Positions 48,154 to 57,725 are shown, numbered from the stretch's first letter. The stretch: 64,000 bases of DNA from Qipengyuania sp. YIM B01966 (GCF_016461955.1 NZ_JADMNM010000003.1:186187-250186), one strand, 5' to 3'. The notes: generated by a model not told the origin, from the sequence alone. Translations and numbers: made by a program.

Positions 48154-48531
48154 ATGGCCGCCGCATTTCTGGAGAATGGCCAGGCGCGGACTCTGTGGCT
48201 GTCGGGCGTTCACCGGAGAAGTGCCACGAAGGCCGATGCCAAGATCCTTGCCGGACAGGATCTGGACTATTCGCTCGACCCCTTTGATGACCAGAGCTTC
48301 TACCGGTCGGCCGCGCGTTCGCGCAATGCCGCGCTGGAAGTTACCGTGGGCGTGTCGCCCAAGGCCTCGCGGGTCTGGCTTGGCAAGGCAAATTCAATCG
48401 AAGGGTTTGCCGCTTCGGCGGCGCTGCTCATCAACGCTGTCGCGGCCGCGAAGCAAGGAACCGCCGAGCCATTCCGCTTTCTCGCAACCCCGGTGCAGGC
48501 GCTCGACCCTGCACAAGTCAAAGGCGGATAA
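48154..48531 (+). CDS. Unidentified open frame, possibly a relic
   Basis: 125 codons from the ATG at 48154 (an earlier ATG at 48085 is possible). Contains DLDYSLDPFDDQSFYRSA and LEVTVGVSPKASRVWLGKAN, which look like real protein, and ends in FLATPVQALDPAQ. No family recognised. Its neighbours are gene scraps, so it may itself be the remaining end of a larger gene. No ribosome site stands out. Confidence 0.35.
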   Translation: MAAAFLENGQARTLWLSGVHRRSATKADAKILAGQDLDYSLDPFDDQSFYRSAARSRNAALEVTVGVSPKASRVWLGKANSIEGFAASAALLINAVAAAKQGTAEPFRFLATPVQALDPAQVKGG

Positions 48532-48953
48532 AGACCGAACCCAGGTCGCTTTGTTGCCACCGTTCGAGATGTCCTTAAGCCCAATCCATCTCCGTTAAGC
48601 CGACTAATCCTATTGTCCGATATGGGCATCGCTCCGACGCCCTCGAACCGACGTCCGCTTTCGGAACGTAGCCCTCAATGCTCGGATGACTGGGATGAGA
48701 GGGCGAAGCCGACCTGAGCGCATGCCATGCGAACATCTGCTTCTGGCGAACCGCCGAGTTGGTGGTTAGGACCGACATTAGAGTCGCAACCCGCCATTCC
48801 ACTTTTGACCATCCAGTCTACGCAAGCGCCAAGCCCCAGACTATTTGTCGAAACCCGGGCGGATCGGCGTTTTCTACTTGGACAAGGCGATGCGGGTAGA
48901 GTGGGCAGGCACAATCGTTTATGCTAGCCAAAGTGAGCCGGTTCTGTACGAAG
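48532..48953. other. Intergenic stretch with no recognisable gene
   Basis: About 420 bases before the convergent ion-channel gene. Short open frames occur on both strands, none with a ribosome site, domain or consistent third-position G+C. Composition is mixed. Probably decayed accessory DNA. Confidence 0.5.
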
Positions 48954-49412
48954 TCATTCTGCCGTCGAAATGTGGGATCGCGTCGAACTGCCTTTCTCCT
49001 CGCGCACCTGACCCACGAATTCGAGAAGAAACGCAGTGCTCAAACCGAACATGACGAGGCCGTTGGCAGCCACGATCGCAGACAGCAGCCGCACATCCTG
49101 CGAGAGGATAACGTCGCCGAAGCCTAGCGTCGTCAGGGAAACCGTTGCGAAATAGAGCGCCGGTTCCAGCGCTTCGAAGGCACCCAATACAATAAACAGG
49201 CCCGCCCAAATCCAAGCCGCCAGCGTGATAGCGAGCAGCATCCATATCGTAGAAGCGGCAAGAAGCAAGGTCGCTCCAAAGCGTGTTGTTCGCGTGCGAG
49301 GCGGCGTGAAGCGATCATCGACTGAGAAGGCTATTGCGGCAAAACACGCTTGCATGATGATGGTAAGTGCAACGGTCACCGTTCCGATCGCGAGTTGAGC
49401 GACGATACTCAT
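48954..49412 (-). CDS. Two-pass potassium-channel-like protein
   Basis: 152 residues. Three or four hydrophobic segments: near residues 5-30, 45-72, and 98-125 after a pore loop. The pore loop reads ATVSLTTLGFGDVIL, with TLGFGD in place of the canonical TVGYGD selectivity filter of Ion_trans_2 channels. No C-terminal RCK domain, so it is a minimal channel. Its selectivity is inferred. It is transcribed alone, with about 70 bases to the kinase fragment upstream. Confidence 0.85.
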   Translation of the reverse strand: MSIVAQLAIGTVTVALTIIMQACFAAIAFSVDDRFTPPRTRTTRFGATLLLAASTIWMLLAITLAAWIWAGLFIVLGAFEALEPALYFATVSLTTLGFGDVILSQDVRLLSAIVAANGLVMFGLSTAFLLEFVGQVREEKGSSTRSHISTAE

Positions 49413-49483
49413 CGTTGATGATCCTCAATTTTATCAATTTGATTTACTCCTCCGATTATTATCAGTCTGCAGTGGAGTCTCGC

Positions 49484-50029
49484 TCATTCTGAGCTTCTAC
49501 CCGCCGACAACAGCACGACTTGCACATGCAGTCCTCGGCCCGGCTTGGACCGGAACGAGACGGAGCCGCCTATGGCTTCGGCAAGTCCGCAGACGATCGC
49601 TAAGCCAAGGCCGGCTCCGCCCGTCTGTCGATCGCGTGACGGATCGAAACGGGCATAGGCCGTGCCTAACGTCAGTTGTTGGTCGGGCGCAACTCCCGGG
49701 CCATCGTCCTCAAACGACCAGCAGGTCTTACCGCCATCCGAAACATTCCTTACCGTGACGGTCGAGGCGTGGCGCAGGGCATTATCGACGAGGTTATCAA
49801 AAATCCGTCCGAGCGCGGTGGGATCACCCAGCACATGGCTTGCCGGCGAAAGGTCGAGGCCGATGCGGTCCTCATCTGAATGCAGCGCCAATAGATCACC
49901 AGTCAGAGCCGTAAGGTTGACCTCCACCGTCGCCCAGACCGCGGCGTCGCTCTCTTTATAGTAAGAGGGCGACGCTGCGCTTCGTGAAAGTTTTGAGGTC
50001 AGGAGAGAGGCTCCCGACCGGCCCGTCAT
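49484..50029 (-). pseudogene. Truncated sensor histidine kinase: ATPase domain only
   Basis: 181 residues containing a good HATPase_c domain: N-box FDNLVDNALRHA, G1 EDDGPGVAPD and G2 GGAGLGLAIV. There is no H-box His, no HAMP and no sensor or membrane region; the N-terminal 45 residues (MTGRSGASLLTSKLSRSAAS and beyond) do not look like a dimerisation domain. It is probably the 3' end of a kinase gene lost at about 50 kb, without the partner response regulator. A stand-alone ATPase protein is less likely. Confidence 0.75.
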
Positions 50030-50228
50030 GGAGAAAACTCATGGGCTCCGCCGCGAACCCGAACTGCCCGATCATCTCGATATCGCACGAGAAACGCCGG
50101 ACTCGTTACCGACCGGCGAGTTCGCGATTTTCGAGGATGACCCGGATGAAGCTGCGCGCGCATCGGCCTTGCGGCGACGGATGCAAGGGCTGGCGCGACA
50201 GGCCTCGCAACCCCGACGACGGCATTGA
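50028..50228 (+). CDS. Small acidic/basic hypothetical protein
   Basis: 66 codons from an ATG at 50028, head-to-head with the kinase fragment (2-base overlap). Sequence is hydrophilic with an acidic middle (EFAIFEDDPDEAARAS) and a basic end (RRRMQGLARQA). Codon use fits a GC-rich coding gene. No family recognised and no strong ribosome site; it may be chance. Confidence 0.3.
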   Translation: MEKTHGLRREPELPDHLDIARETPDSLPTGEFAIFEDDPDEAARASALRRRMQGLARQASQPRRRH

Positions 50229-50446
50229 TCTGTAGGAGATCGTGATGCGAAGCGTTACTAAGGGTTTATCGAGACGCTCGGGCGGCGGTACGCCTCTGGC
50301 AGAACATTGCTCGACGAGATTCCAGAGCACATTGAGCCGGGGCCATCTTCTGGACACTCCGATCACGATGAATCCGAAGGATACTGAAATATCTTTAGGT
50401 TCAAACCAATGCAACGAAGTTACTGATTTATAAGATATGCGCCAGC

Positions 50447-51109
50447 TTACCGCCCATTCGTCGAAAAGACGACGCCAGTGCGAAGTGCAGCCATCACGAA
50501 ATCAAGTTCCTTGTCCAGGCTGACGGATTCGCTGCCATGATATTCGGGACCCATGCCCCTCAGTATTTCATAATTCGGCAAGGAGAATAATAAGTCGAAG
50601 ACTATCTTAGCGATCGCCGGGAAGTCTGAGAACGCAATTTCTCCGTTTGCGTAGCCGTCCTTTAGAATTTGGTTCATAACGCCGGTAACGTCAGCCACGG
50701 CTTTGGCCCTGATCTTGTTCTGCAAATCGGGGCGGTAATTGGCAAGCCATGTCAGCAAGGTCTGTATGCCGCGGCCTTCTGCGGTGAGCGAGGCTTCTAG
50801 AAATTTATGCGCAACGGCTTCGAGGCGCTCGCGAATGGGGCCATTGGCAGGAAGAGTGCTCACCGGACGGATGTGCTTCGCAATACCATAGTCCATCGTC
50901 GCACATAGCAGTTCATCCTTGGATTTGTAGCGTGCGTAAAGTGTTCGCTTCGATACGTGGGCCGAAGCGGCGATCGCGTCCATCCGGGACGCATCGAGGC
51001 CCTTAGCGATAAATTCCTGCAGCGCTTCCTGCAATATGTGCTCGCCTAGTTTCTCGGCCTCCTCTTTTGAAGGACGACCGCCGCTTGAGGTTCTGCGGGG
51101 AAGTGACAT
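50447..51109 (-). CDS. TetR/AcrR family transcriptional regulator
   Basis: 220 residues. N-terminal HTH: GEHILQEALQEFIAKGLDA then MDAIAASAHVSKRTLYARYKSKDELL, the TetR recognition helix TLYARYxSKxEL. The C-terminal ligand domain is of the AefR-like type (about 120-215). Divergent from the mechanosensitive channel with 195 bases between starts, so it may control that gene or itself. DNA composition is lower in G+C than the core genes, fitting an acquired region. Confidence 0.92.
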   Translation of the reverse strand: MSLPRRTSSGGRPSKEEAEKLGEHILQEALQEFIAKGLDASRMDAIAASAHVSKRTLYARYKSKDELLCATMDYGIAKHIRPVSTLPANGPIRERLEAVAHKFLEASLTAEGRGIQTLLTWLANYRPDLQNKIRAKAVADVTGVMNQILKDGYANGEIAFSDFPAIAKIVFDLLFSLPNYEILRGMGPEYHGSESVSLDKELDFVMAALRTGVVFSTNGR

Positions 51110-51304
51110 CTATTCTCTCACTATTGCATTGGTTCGGCCATCTGATCTGCTGCCCAGTAGGACGAGGCCTTTGTGGTATGGCCAGGCAAAGCTCCGCAGC
51201 GGGCAACGCGGACTAATGATGCCCACATGAACGCTTGCCTGCCGCAACGGAAAACGGCATGGTACCGGTGAGTTTACTTTCTTTCATCGCCGGCGCCAGC
51301 AAAA

Positions 51305-53065
51305 ATGGCCTTTCCCCCAAGGCAATCTCTCCGATCGATCAGTGAGCCGAGCTTTAGCGGTTGGAATGCAATCTCTGTCTTTCGTAGGTTCGTAGGGTTG
51401 AAGCCATTGCGGAACTGCGATGGCCAGCGCCTTCCAGATAATATCCCGATCGGACCGATATCGGTTCTCCGTCTTTCTGCCCTTTTATTGCTGGTCGCCT
51501 GCGCCGCCTTAACACCGGCTTCCGCTCAAATCGCTCCTGTGGCGGAGCCGATGGCCGAGCAGGCCGCTGAAGTGGCTACCGACCCTTTCGGTCGCGAGAC
51601 GCCGCGTGGAACGGTGACCGGCCTGATCAGCGCCCTGGCGGCGAAGGACTACACGAGGGCTGCTCACTATTTCCACCTGTCTGCGGAAGAGGATGAGGCT
51701 CAACTTGTCGATCAAGGAGCGATCTGGGCCACCAAGCTGCAAGCCGCGCTCGACCAACAGGGGACGCTCCTGCCTTTCGGTGCCTTGTCGAACGAAGCGA
51801 GTGGGCGTCTCGACGATGAACTGCCGGCCGACACCGAAGAGGTAGGCAGGCTCGGCGGCGAGGAAAGTCTGCCGATCCTTCTCACCCGGACCGACAGCCC
51901 TGTCGGCAGCGAGGTCTGGGGGATTTCGCAGGAGACCGTTGAAGCTCTCGAAGCAGTGTCTGTGGCGGCGACAAATCCGGCTGAACCGGAAGACGGTGAA
52001 AGCGCCGAGGTGGCCGGAGCCCCGCTGCAGGACTGGGCTCTCTTGCTCGGGAGCGCAGCCGGCAGTTTCTTTCTCTACTGGCTTATATCGGCCGGACTTC
52101 TGGCCATCATGCGGCGTTTTGTGGCCGACCGCGAGAAAAGCGCGATCTACCGCTTCACGCAGGCCGCCTTGCCGCCGCTCAGCCTGTTTCTCGCAGTGGT
52201 GACCTTCCACCTGTGGACGGGCAGCATCGAGGCGTCCATCGTCGCGCGCCAGACCTTGCTGCGCTATATCGGTATCGTTGGCTGGGTAGCGCTTGCTTGG
52301 TTTGCGCTGCGCCTGGTCGATGCCATCGCACGCGTTGCTAGTGCCCGGATGGAACGCCGCCAGCGGCGGCAGGCAGTGTCGGTCGTCGTCCTGTTGCGGC
52401 GTACGGCAAAGATAGTGCTCTTCCTATTGGCGACGGTAGCGGTCCTCGACACGCTGGGGGTCGATGTGACCACGGGCATTGCCGCATTGGGCATTGGCGG
52501 CATCGCCTTGGCGTTAGGCGCACAGAAGGCCGTGGAGAATTTGATCGGCAGCCTGAACGTCATCGCAGACCGCCCTGTTCAGGTCGGAGACTTCTGCCGC
52601 GCGGGAGATATTGTCGGCACCGTAGAGGATATCGGTATGCGCTCGACGAGGATTCGCACGAATGAACGCACGCTCGTCACCATCCCGAACGGTGATTTTT
52701 CCTCCCGCGAGATCGAAAACTTTGCCAAGCGCGACCGCTTTCTCTTCAATCCCACGATCGGCGTCGAATACGGTATCTCCGCAGGCCAGCTGCGCCGGGC
52801 CGTGGAGATTATCGAGCAGATCCTGCGCGATCACCACCTGATTGAAAAGGATGGCCTCCGTGCTCGATTTGCTCATTTCGGCGAGAGCTCGCTGGATATC
52901 GAGATCTGGTCCTACATCATGGTTGCCGATTACGCGGAAAGCCGACTGATCCGGCAGGAACTGCTGCTGGCCATTTTCGAGAGGTTGAAGGCAGCCGGTC
53001 TCGCTATCGCCTACCCGACGCGGACGGTCCATTTGGTGACCCAGGAGAATGACGTCGGCGCGTAG
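51305..53065 (+). CDS. Mechanosensitive ion channel, MscS family, with long N-terminal domain
   Basis: 586 residues if started at the ATG at 51305; the first 60 residues are poor sequence and the true start may lie nearer the signal-like VLRLSALLLLVACAALTP. A periplasmic region of about 150 residues (starting APVAEPMAEQAAEVATDPFG) precedes three or four membrane helices, then the MscS core GVDVTTGIAALGIGGIALAL, GDFCRAGDIVGTVEDIG and TIPNGDFSSREIENF and a cytoplasmic C-terminal cage. Relieves osmotic downshock. Divergent from the TetR gene. Confidence 0.9.
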   Translation: MAFPPRQSLRSISEPSFSGWNAISVFRRFVGLKPLRNCDGQRLPDNIPIGPISVLRLSALLLLVACAALTPASAQIAPVAEPMAEQAAEVATDPFGRETPRGTVTGLISALAAKDYTRAAHYFHLSAEEDEAQLVDQGAIWATKLQAALDQQGTLLPFGALSNEASGRLDDELPADTEEVGRLGGEESLPILLTRTDSPVGSEVWGISQETVEALEAVSVAATNPAEPEDGESAEVAGAPLQDWALLLGSAAGSFFLYWLISAGLLAIMRRFVADREKSAIYRFTQAALPPLSLFLAVVTFHLWTGSIEASIVARQTLLRYIGIVGWVALAWFALRLVDAIARVASARMERRQRRQAVSVVVLLRRTAKIVLFLLATVAVLDTLGVDVTTGIAALGIGGIALALGAQKAVENLIGSLNVIADRPVQVGDFCRAGDIVGTVEDIGMRSTRIRTNERTLVTIPNGDFSSREIENFAKRDRFLFNPTIGVEYGISAGQLRRAVEIIEQILRDHHLIEKDGLRARFAHFGESSLDIEIWSYIMVADYAESRLIRQELLLAIFERLKAAGLAIAYPTRTVHLVTQENDVGA

Positions 53066-53086
53066 GTCGCCGCGCCCAGATGGTAT

Positions 53087-54592
53087 TCACAGCAGCCAAT
53101 CGATCGGCGTTTTGCTGAGAAGGCGAGTGAGCACTCGCGACCACCATGTGGTTCCAGGCTCGGCCAGTTCACATTGACGGACATCGTCGCGCATGTCCAT
53201 CCAGTTCAGTCGGCCTTTGTCATCCACGACGATTTTGTAGGAGCCGGACGCGATCATGGTATCGAAGGCGTGGTGCATCTGTGCCGCCAGATTCTCACTC
53301 TGGATGACGATCCCGAGCTCAGTATTGAGAGCGAAAGAGCGCGGATCGAAATTGAAAGAACCGACAAAGACCCGACGGCCGTCTACAGCGAACATCTTGG
53401 CATGCAGGGTGGCATTCTCGTTTGTGTTGCGCGGCGAAGGTCGACGCAGAGATTTGCGGGTGGTCTTGGGCCGGTCTCCAGGGGCAGGCATCTCATACAG
53501 ACGCACCCCCGACTTCACGAGAAAATGCCGATGCTTTGCATATCCGGCATGAACCATAGCGACATCGGTCGAAGCAAAGGAATTGGTCAGGACGCGCACA
53601 TCGACCCCGTTGCGTGCCATTTGCGCAAAGGCCCTGGCACCTGATGAGGTCGGCACGAAATAGCCCGAAACGACGAGCAATTCCCTTTCCGGTTGACCGA
53701 TGAGACTCCTGAGGACGCTAGCCATGAGATCACCTTGACGCGATTGTCCGAAAACCTTGGCGGGCCGATCGCTGACCAGCTCGACGGGCACCCATTCGAA
53801 TTCAATCCGTCCGGCCCGCGCACGCTCAAGCAAAACAGATCCGGCGGCACGGCTTAGATAATCGGTCGCGGAGGGGCCGGAAACTGACCGCGTGAAATCA
53901 GTTGCCCCGCTTGCCGCGTACTGCTTCGGATCTTCCTTCACGATGCAGTCGATTTCGACTGCAGCGGGACAATTCCAGAACGCATCGAAACATTCGGAGA
54001 CTTCTTGCACCACCGCGCCTACGCAAAGCGCATCCACATCGGCAAAAATCCCCTGCTCTCGGTTGGCGAAGTACTCGTCTCCGACATTACGCCCGCCGAC
54101 ACAGGTTATCTGATTGTCGACTGTAAAGCTTTTCGAATGCATCCTGCGATTGACGCGGTGGAAATCCAGCAGGAAATCGAGCGGCTTGAAGTGTCGGTTT
54201 CGAAACGGATTGAAAATGCGGATTTCGAAATTGCGGTCGCTGGCCAGCCAGCGCAATTTGCGGTCGAGGCCGGGAATGCCGTTATCGTCAACCAGCAGAC
54301 GGACCCGTACACCCCGCGCTGCCGCTCTGCGCAAGTCTTCCAGCAGGAGATTACCGGTCAGATCGTCGCGCCAGATGTAATATTGCAGGTCGATCGATCT
54401 TTCGGCCGCGGCGATGAGTCGAGAGCGGATGGCAAACGCGTCTATGCCGTCCTCGACAAGTGCAACGCCCGTCAGGCCGGGATGGCCCACCGCGTGCTTA
54501 GCGACACTCAAGCCGATTGCGGAAAGTGCCGTATTTCCGAACGCATGAGAAGCTGCGCGCTGTATCATGAACGGAGGGTGCCGGTCGCGCAT
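53087..54592 (-). CDS. Phospholipase D / cardiolipin synthase family protein
   Basis: About 501 residues from the ATG at 54592; a second ATG at 54568 is equally possible and sequence before these does not look coding. Two HKD motifs: HSKSFTVDN in the N-terminal half and HAKMFAVDG in the C-terminal half, each with the following Gly/Ser/Asn, so both halves of the active site are intact. No signal peptide or membrane helix seen. Related to bacterial cardiolipin synthases of the ClsC type, whose partner YmdB is absent. Follows the SDR pseudogene by a few bases. Confidence 0.88.
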   Translation of the reverse strand: MRDRHPPFMIQRAASHAFGNTALSAIGLSVAKHAVGHPGLTGVALVEDGIDAFAIRSRLIAAAERSIDLQYYIWRDDLTGNLLLEDLRRAAARGVRVRLLVDDNGIPGLDRKLRWLASDRNFEIRIFNPFRNRHFKPLDFLLDFHRVNRRMHSKSFTVDNQITCVGGRNVGDEYFANREQGIFADVDALCVGAVVQEVSECFDAFWNCPAAVEIDCIVKEDPKQYAASGATDFTRSVSGPSATDYLSRAAGSVLLERARAGRIEFEWVPVELVSDRPAKVFGQSRQGDLMASVLRSLIGQPERELLVVSGYFVPTSSGARAFAQMARNGVDVRVLTNSFASTDVAMVHAGYAKHRHFLVKSGVRLYEMPAPGDRPKTTRKSLRRPSPRNTNENATLHAKMFAVDGRRVFVGSFNFDPRSFALNTELGIVIQSENLAAQMHHAFDTMIASGSYKIVVDDKGRLNWMDMRDDVRQCELAEPGTTWWSRVLTRLLSKTPIDWLL

Positions 54593-54597
54593 CCGCG

Positions 54598-54987
54598 TTA
54601 CGGTGCGCTGTCGGGAGGCGTTGTCTGCGACGGAACAGCAGGGCCAATGTCCGGTTCTGTTCCGGTTAGTGCAACCGACCTGTTGCACAGCTTTCTCGTC
54701 ATCTCCCGGTCGCGAGTCGGGTCTGTCACGACCGCGCGACCCGAAGTCTGGCCACGCATCCCCATGAGACCGCAAGGACCGGGATGGTCGCCGCCTTCCG
54801 CTTGCGGATCGGTCACGGCCTGTAAGACACGCAAAGTGCCGTGCTCGGCATCGCGACACGCCAGCAGCACGCGCACGCCTTTCATCGCCAGGTGCGGGGC
54901 GATCTCGTAGCCGGTGCCGCTATTGGCGCCGTTAACGACGGCCGGCCGTCCGGATTGATGGGGGATATCGGAAAAGGCGAAGCTCAT
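54598..54987 (-). pseudogene. Short-chain dehydrogenase with the middle deleted
   Basis: Starts at the ATG at 54987. The first about 50 residues are the dinucleotide fold of a protochlorophyllide-reductase-like SDR (IPHQSGRPAVVNGANSGTG, LAMKGVRVLLACRDAEHG). The frame then runs straight on into the C-terminal end of the same family (LQAVTDPQAEGGDHPGPCG, GMRGQTSGRAVVTDPTRDRE, SVALTG). About 200 residues, including the catalytic Ser and YxxxK, are missing. The glycine motif also has changed residues. The join is in frame, leaving a 129-residue non-functional product. Confidence 0.82.
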
Positions 54988-56251
54988 GCGGTATGTTCGT
55001 CCCGGTGCCATGACGGGCGCAAATCGCGGAACTCGTCGTTTCGGGCACGGCTGATGCGACAGTGTCCGGATCCGACGATGGCGGACTATCCTGCCATGCC
55101 TGTGCCCGACCGCGCTCCACGCCATAGTCGAACAGCGTGCGCATATAATCCTGCTCGAAAAGATCGTGCTCGTCCGCGTCGAAGTCCTGCTCGATAAAGG
55201 TCAAGTGATATCCGGCGCCGGTCGATCTCGCCCAGACATAGGCCGAGGCCACACGGTCCTGGAGGCTGGAGAAGAGCATCACCTCAAGCGTCCGCTTGGC
55301 GATGCTGGAGAGACCTGCTTCGATCAGCTCGAACTCGCCTGCCATCTTGCCGTTGACCAGCAGATACAGCTCCGTTGGGGACTGGCTGTCCCGCAGGATC
55401 TGGTCGTTCGCGACCGGCGGAGCGGCCATCAGGGTCGCAATGGTGCCGCCATCGACATGGAGTTCGCTGATTCACTCTCCCTGCGCTTCCATCTCGATCA
55501 GCACCGGGGGGAACTGCACCGGGACGGAGCTGCTGGCGAGCAGGATGCGCCGGAAAAGGGCATAGCGACCGGGCGCATCACCGGCCGCGATCGCTCCCAT
55601 GTCCCAGATCGCATTGCCGGGGCGGTCGAGGCTGACGGTGCCGACGAACAGGCGCCGGCCCTTGCGGTGCTCTTCGCCGATGGCATCGATCACCGCATCA
55701 GTGGCGAAGCGGGCGATTAGAGCCTCGAGCGGCCCGGTCGTCGCGACGCTGGTCGAGAACGGGATCGCCAACGCGAAGCGGTCCTTGTAAATGTCGTCGG
55801 GCGTGATCTCGGTATAGGCGCGTTTCAGCTCGTCGTCGTAGTCCGGCCCGAGCAGCGCGAAGGGGGCGATGAGAGCCCCGGTGCTGACTCCAGTGACCAC
55901 GGCAAATTCAGGTCGCTTGCCGGTTTGCGACCATCCGTTGAGAAAACCCGCACCATAGGCCCCGTCATCCCCACCGCCCGACAGCGCGAGCACGCGCAGT
56001 GGCTCGCCCGGCGGTGGCGGGGCGATCGAGATCTGTGTCAACAGGTCGGGGGAATTGGCCCAATGGCGGATTTTCGGCGAATCCGGCGCGTGCGCGGCTT
56101 CGATCTGCGCGGCCTCGAACGGGTGCCGGTCGAAGCTGGCACAACCGCCAAGCAGCAATGCGGGGCCGAGCACTCCCAGGACGAGCGTTCGCACCAGGTC
56201 GATGGCCTGTCCCGGCATCATGGTCAGGCGGAGTTCTTTACGGGTTCGCAT
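54932..56251 (-). pseudogene. Patatin-like phospholipase lipoprotein, split by an in-frame TGA
   Basis: Starts at the ATG at 56251 (GAGAAGGA 5 bases before), inside the end of the OM-channel gene. Signal and lipobox: LVLGVLGPALLLGGC. Patatin motifs: ALSGGGDDGAYGAGF (oxyanion) and GVSTGAL (nucleophile Ser). A TGA at 55474-55472 follows EMEAQGE; the same frame continues as ISELHVDGGTIATL, which carries the catalytic Asp (DGG), and on to DYMRTLFDYGVERGRAQAW near 55076. Beyond that the similarity fades. The TGA lies where an Arg codon (CGA) would fit and removes the catalytic Asp from the product. Confidence 0.85.
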
Positions 56252-57725
56252 CGCCATCCTTCTCGGAAATCTCTGGGGGATCAGCCTCCGGCGCGTTCCA
56301 GCTTCCGCCGAGCGCCAGATTGAGCGTGACGAACTGCTCGCGTTCCATGCGCTCGATCGTCGCCAGATCGCTGCGCGCAGTGATCGCCTGCTGCCGGATC
56401 TGCAACACGTCAAGCAGGCTGCTTTCGCCGACCCTGTACCGCAGATCCTCGATCCTGAGCGCTTCCTCTATCTCGCGCACGCGGATGACGGCCGCGTCCC
56501 GGCGGCGGCGAAGCACCACGCCGCTGTCGAGCGCGGTTTCCACCTCCTCGAAAGCGGCCAGCGCGGCGCCGGCATATTGCGCGATCGCCGCGCGCAGTTC
56601 GGCATCGGCAATGTTTTCGCCGGCAGCCAGCGCGCCGCCCTGGTAGATCGGCGCCGCGACATTGCCGCCAATGCTGAACAGGGTCGCGGTAGGATCGAAG
56701 ATATTTTCAAGGGCGTCCGACACCGCGCCCGCCAGCCCCGTGAGCGACAGGCGCGGCAGGCGCGCCTTGCTGGCCTGGTCCTCGGCATGCAGTGCGGCGG
56801 CGACGCGCCGCTCGGCCGCGACCAGATCGGGCCGCCGCTCGAGCAGCGTCGAAGGCAGCCCGGCAGGCGGCGGCGTTGGCATGGGCGGCAAGTCAATTCC
56901 CGAGGCGAACTCGGCCGCGGGATAGCGCCCGACCAGTAGTTCGAGAGCACGGATCGCCTCGCGCCGCGCGCCCTGTGCCCGTGCGAGAGCCTCGCGCGCC
57001 TGTTCGAGATTGGCGCGGATCAGTGCCAGATCGCCATCCATCGCGACGCCCTCGCGGACCTGCAGACCCACCAGGCGATGCAGATGTTCGAGCGTATCAA
57101 CCGCTTCCTCGGCCAGCCCCACCTGCCGCGAAGCCTCGATCGAGACCAGATAGGCGCGCGCCACGCCCGCGGCAATCGATTGCCGGGCCGCGAAATAGTC
57201 GGCGCGGGCAGCCGCCTCGTTCTCGAGCGCGGCATACCAGCCATCGCTGATCCTGCCCCACAGGTCGATTTCCCAACTCGCCTGCGCCAGTCCCAGAAAG
57301 CTGGTGCTGTCATATTCGATGCTGGACGGCACCGGCAGTCCGGCCTGCCCGCCGATTTCGATATCATCGATCTCGATATGGCTGCGCGAACCCAGGCCGA
57401 CCGCCTGAACGGCCGGACGCAGCCCGGAACGCGCCTGACGGGCAAGTGCTGCGGCGCGCTGGACCTGCGCCGCGGCGGCCTGAAGATCACTGTTCTTCTC
57501 CTGCGCTTCGGCCACGAGCGCGGCGAGGCGCGGGTCGCCGAAGGCGGCGACCCATCCGTCCGCGACCGGCCCTGCGGCATCGGCGACTGCCCGCCAGCGT
57601 TCCGGCAAAGGCGGCAGGGCCGCGCGGGCGGGTGCGACCGGACCATCGCCGACCCTGTCGGGATGCGAGCAGCCTGACACCAGCATCAGGCCGAGCAACA
57701 TGGCGGTGAGAGGGACGATGCGCAT
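56238..57725 (-). CDS. Outer-membrane efflux channel lipoprotein (NodT/OprM family)
   Basis: 495 residues. Lipobox in LLGLMLVSGC (Cys19); two repeats of the TolC-type helical hairpin follow (for example WEIDLWGRISDGWYAALENE and the mirrored LLERRPDLVAAERRVAAALH). It forms the trimeric exit duct of the tripartite pump. It is the last intact gene of the MFP-permease-channel operon (permease stop 4 bases upstream) and its end overlaps the start of the patatin relic. Confidence 0.94.
   Translation of the reverse strand: MRIVPLTAMLLGLMLVSGCSHPDRVGDGPVAPARAALPPLPERWRAVADAAGPVADGWVAAFGDPRLAALVAEAQEKNSDLQAAAAQVQRAAALARQARSGLRPAVQAVGLGSRSHIEIDDIEIGGQAGLPVPSSIEYDSTSFLGLAQASWEIDLWGRISDGWYAALENEAAARADYFAARQSIAAGVARAYLVSIEASRQVGLAEEAVDTLEHLHRLVGLQVREGVAMDGDLALIRANLEQAREALARAQGARREAIRALELLVGRYPAAEFASGIDLPPMPTPPPAGLPSTLLERRPDLVAAERRVAAALHAEDQASKARLPRLSLTGLAGAVSDALENIFDPTATLFSIGGNVAAPIYQGGALAAGENIADAELRAAIAQYAGAALAAFEEVETALDSGVVLRRRRDAAVIRVREIEEALRIEDLRYRVGESSLLDVLQIRQQAITARSDLATIERMEREQFVTLNLALGGSWNAPEADPPEISEKDGDANP

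Noticed and set aside
54593..54859. Upstream extension of the phospholipase D gene
   Set aside because: Arg/Ser-rich shadow sequence overlapping the SDR pseudogene in another frame; no family similarity.
55472..55474. TGA as a selenocysteine codon in the patatin gene
   Set aside because: No SECIS-like hairpin was seen after it and patatins have no selenoprotein members; a CGA-to-TGA nonsense change is simpler.
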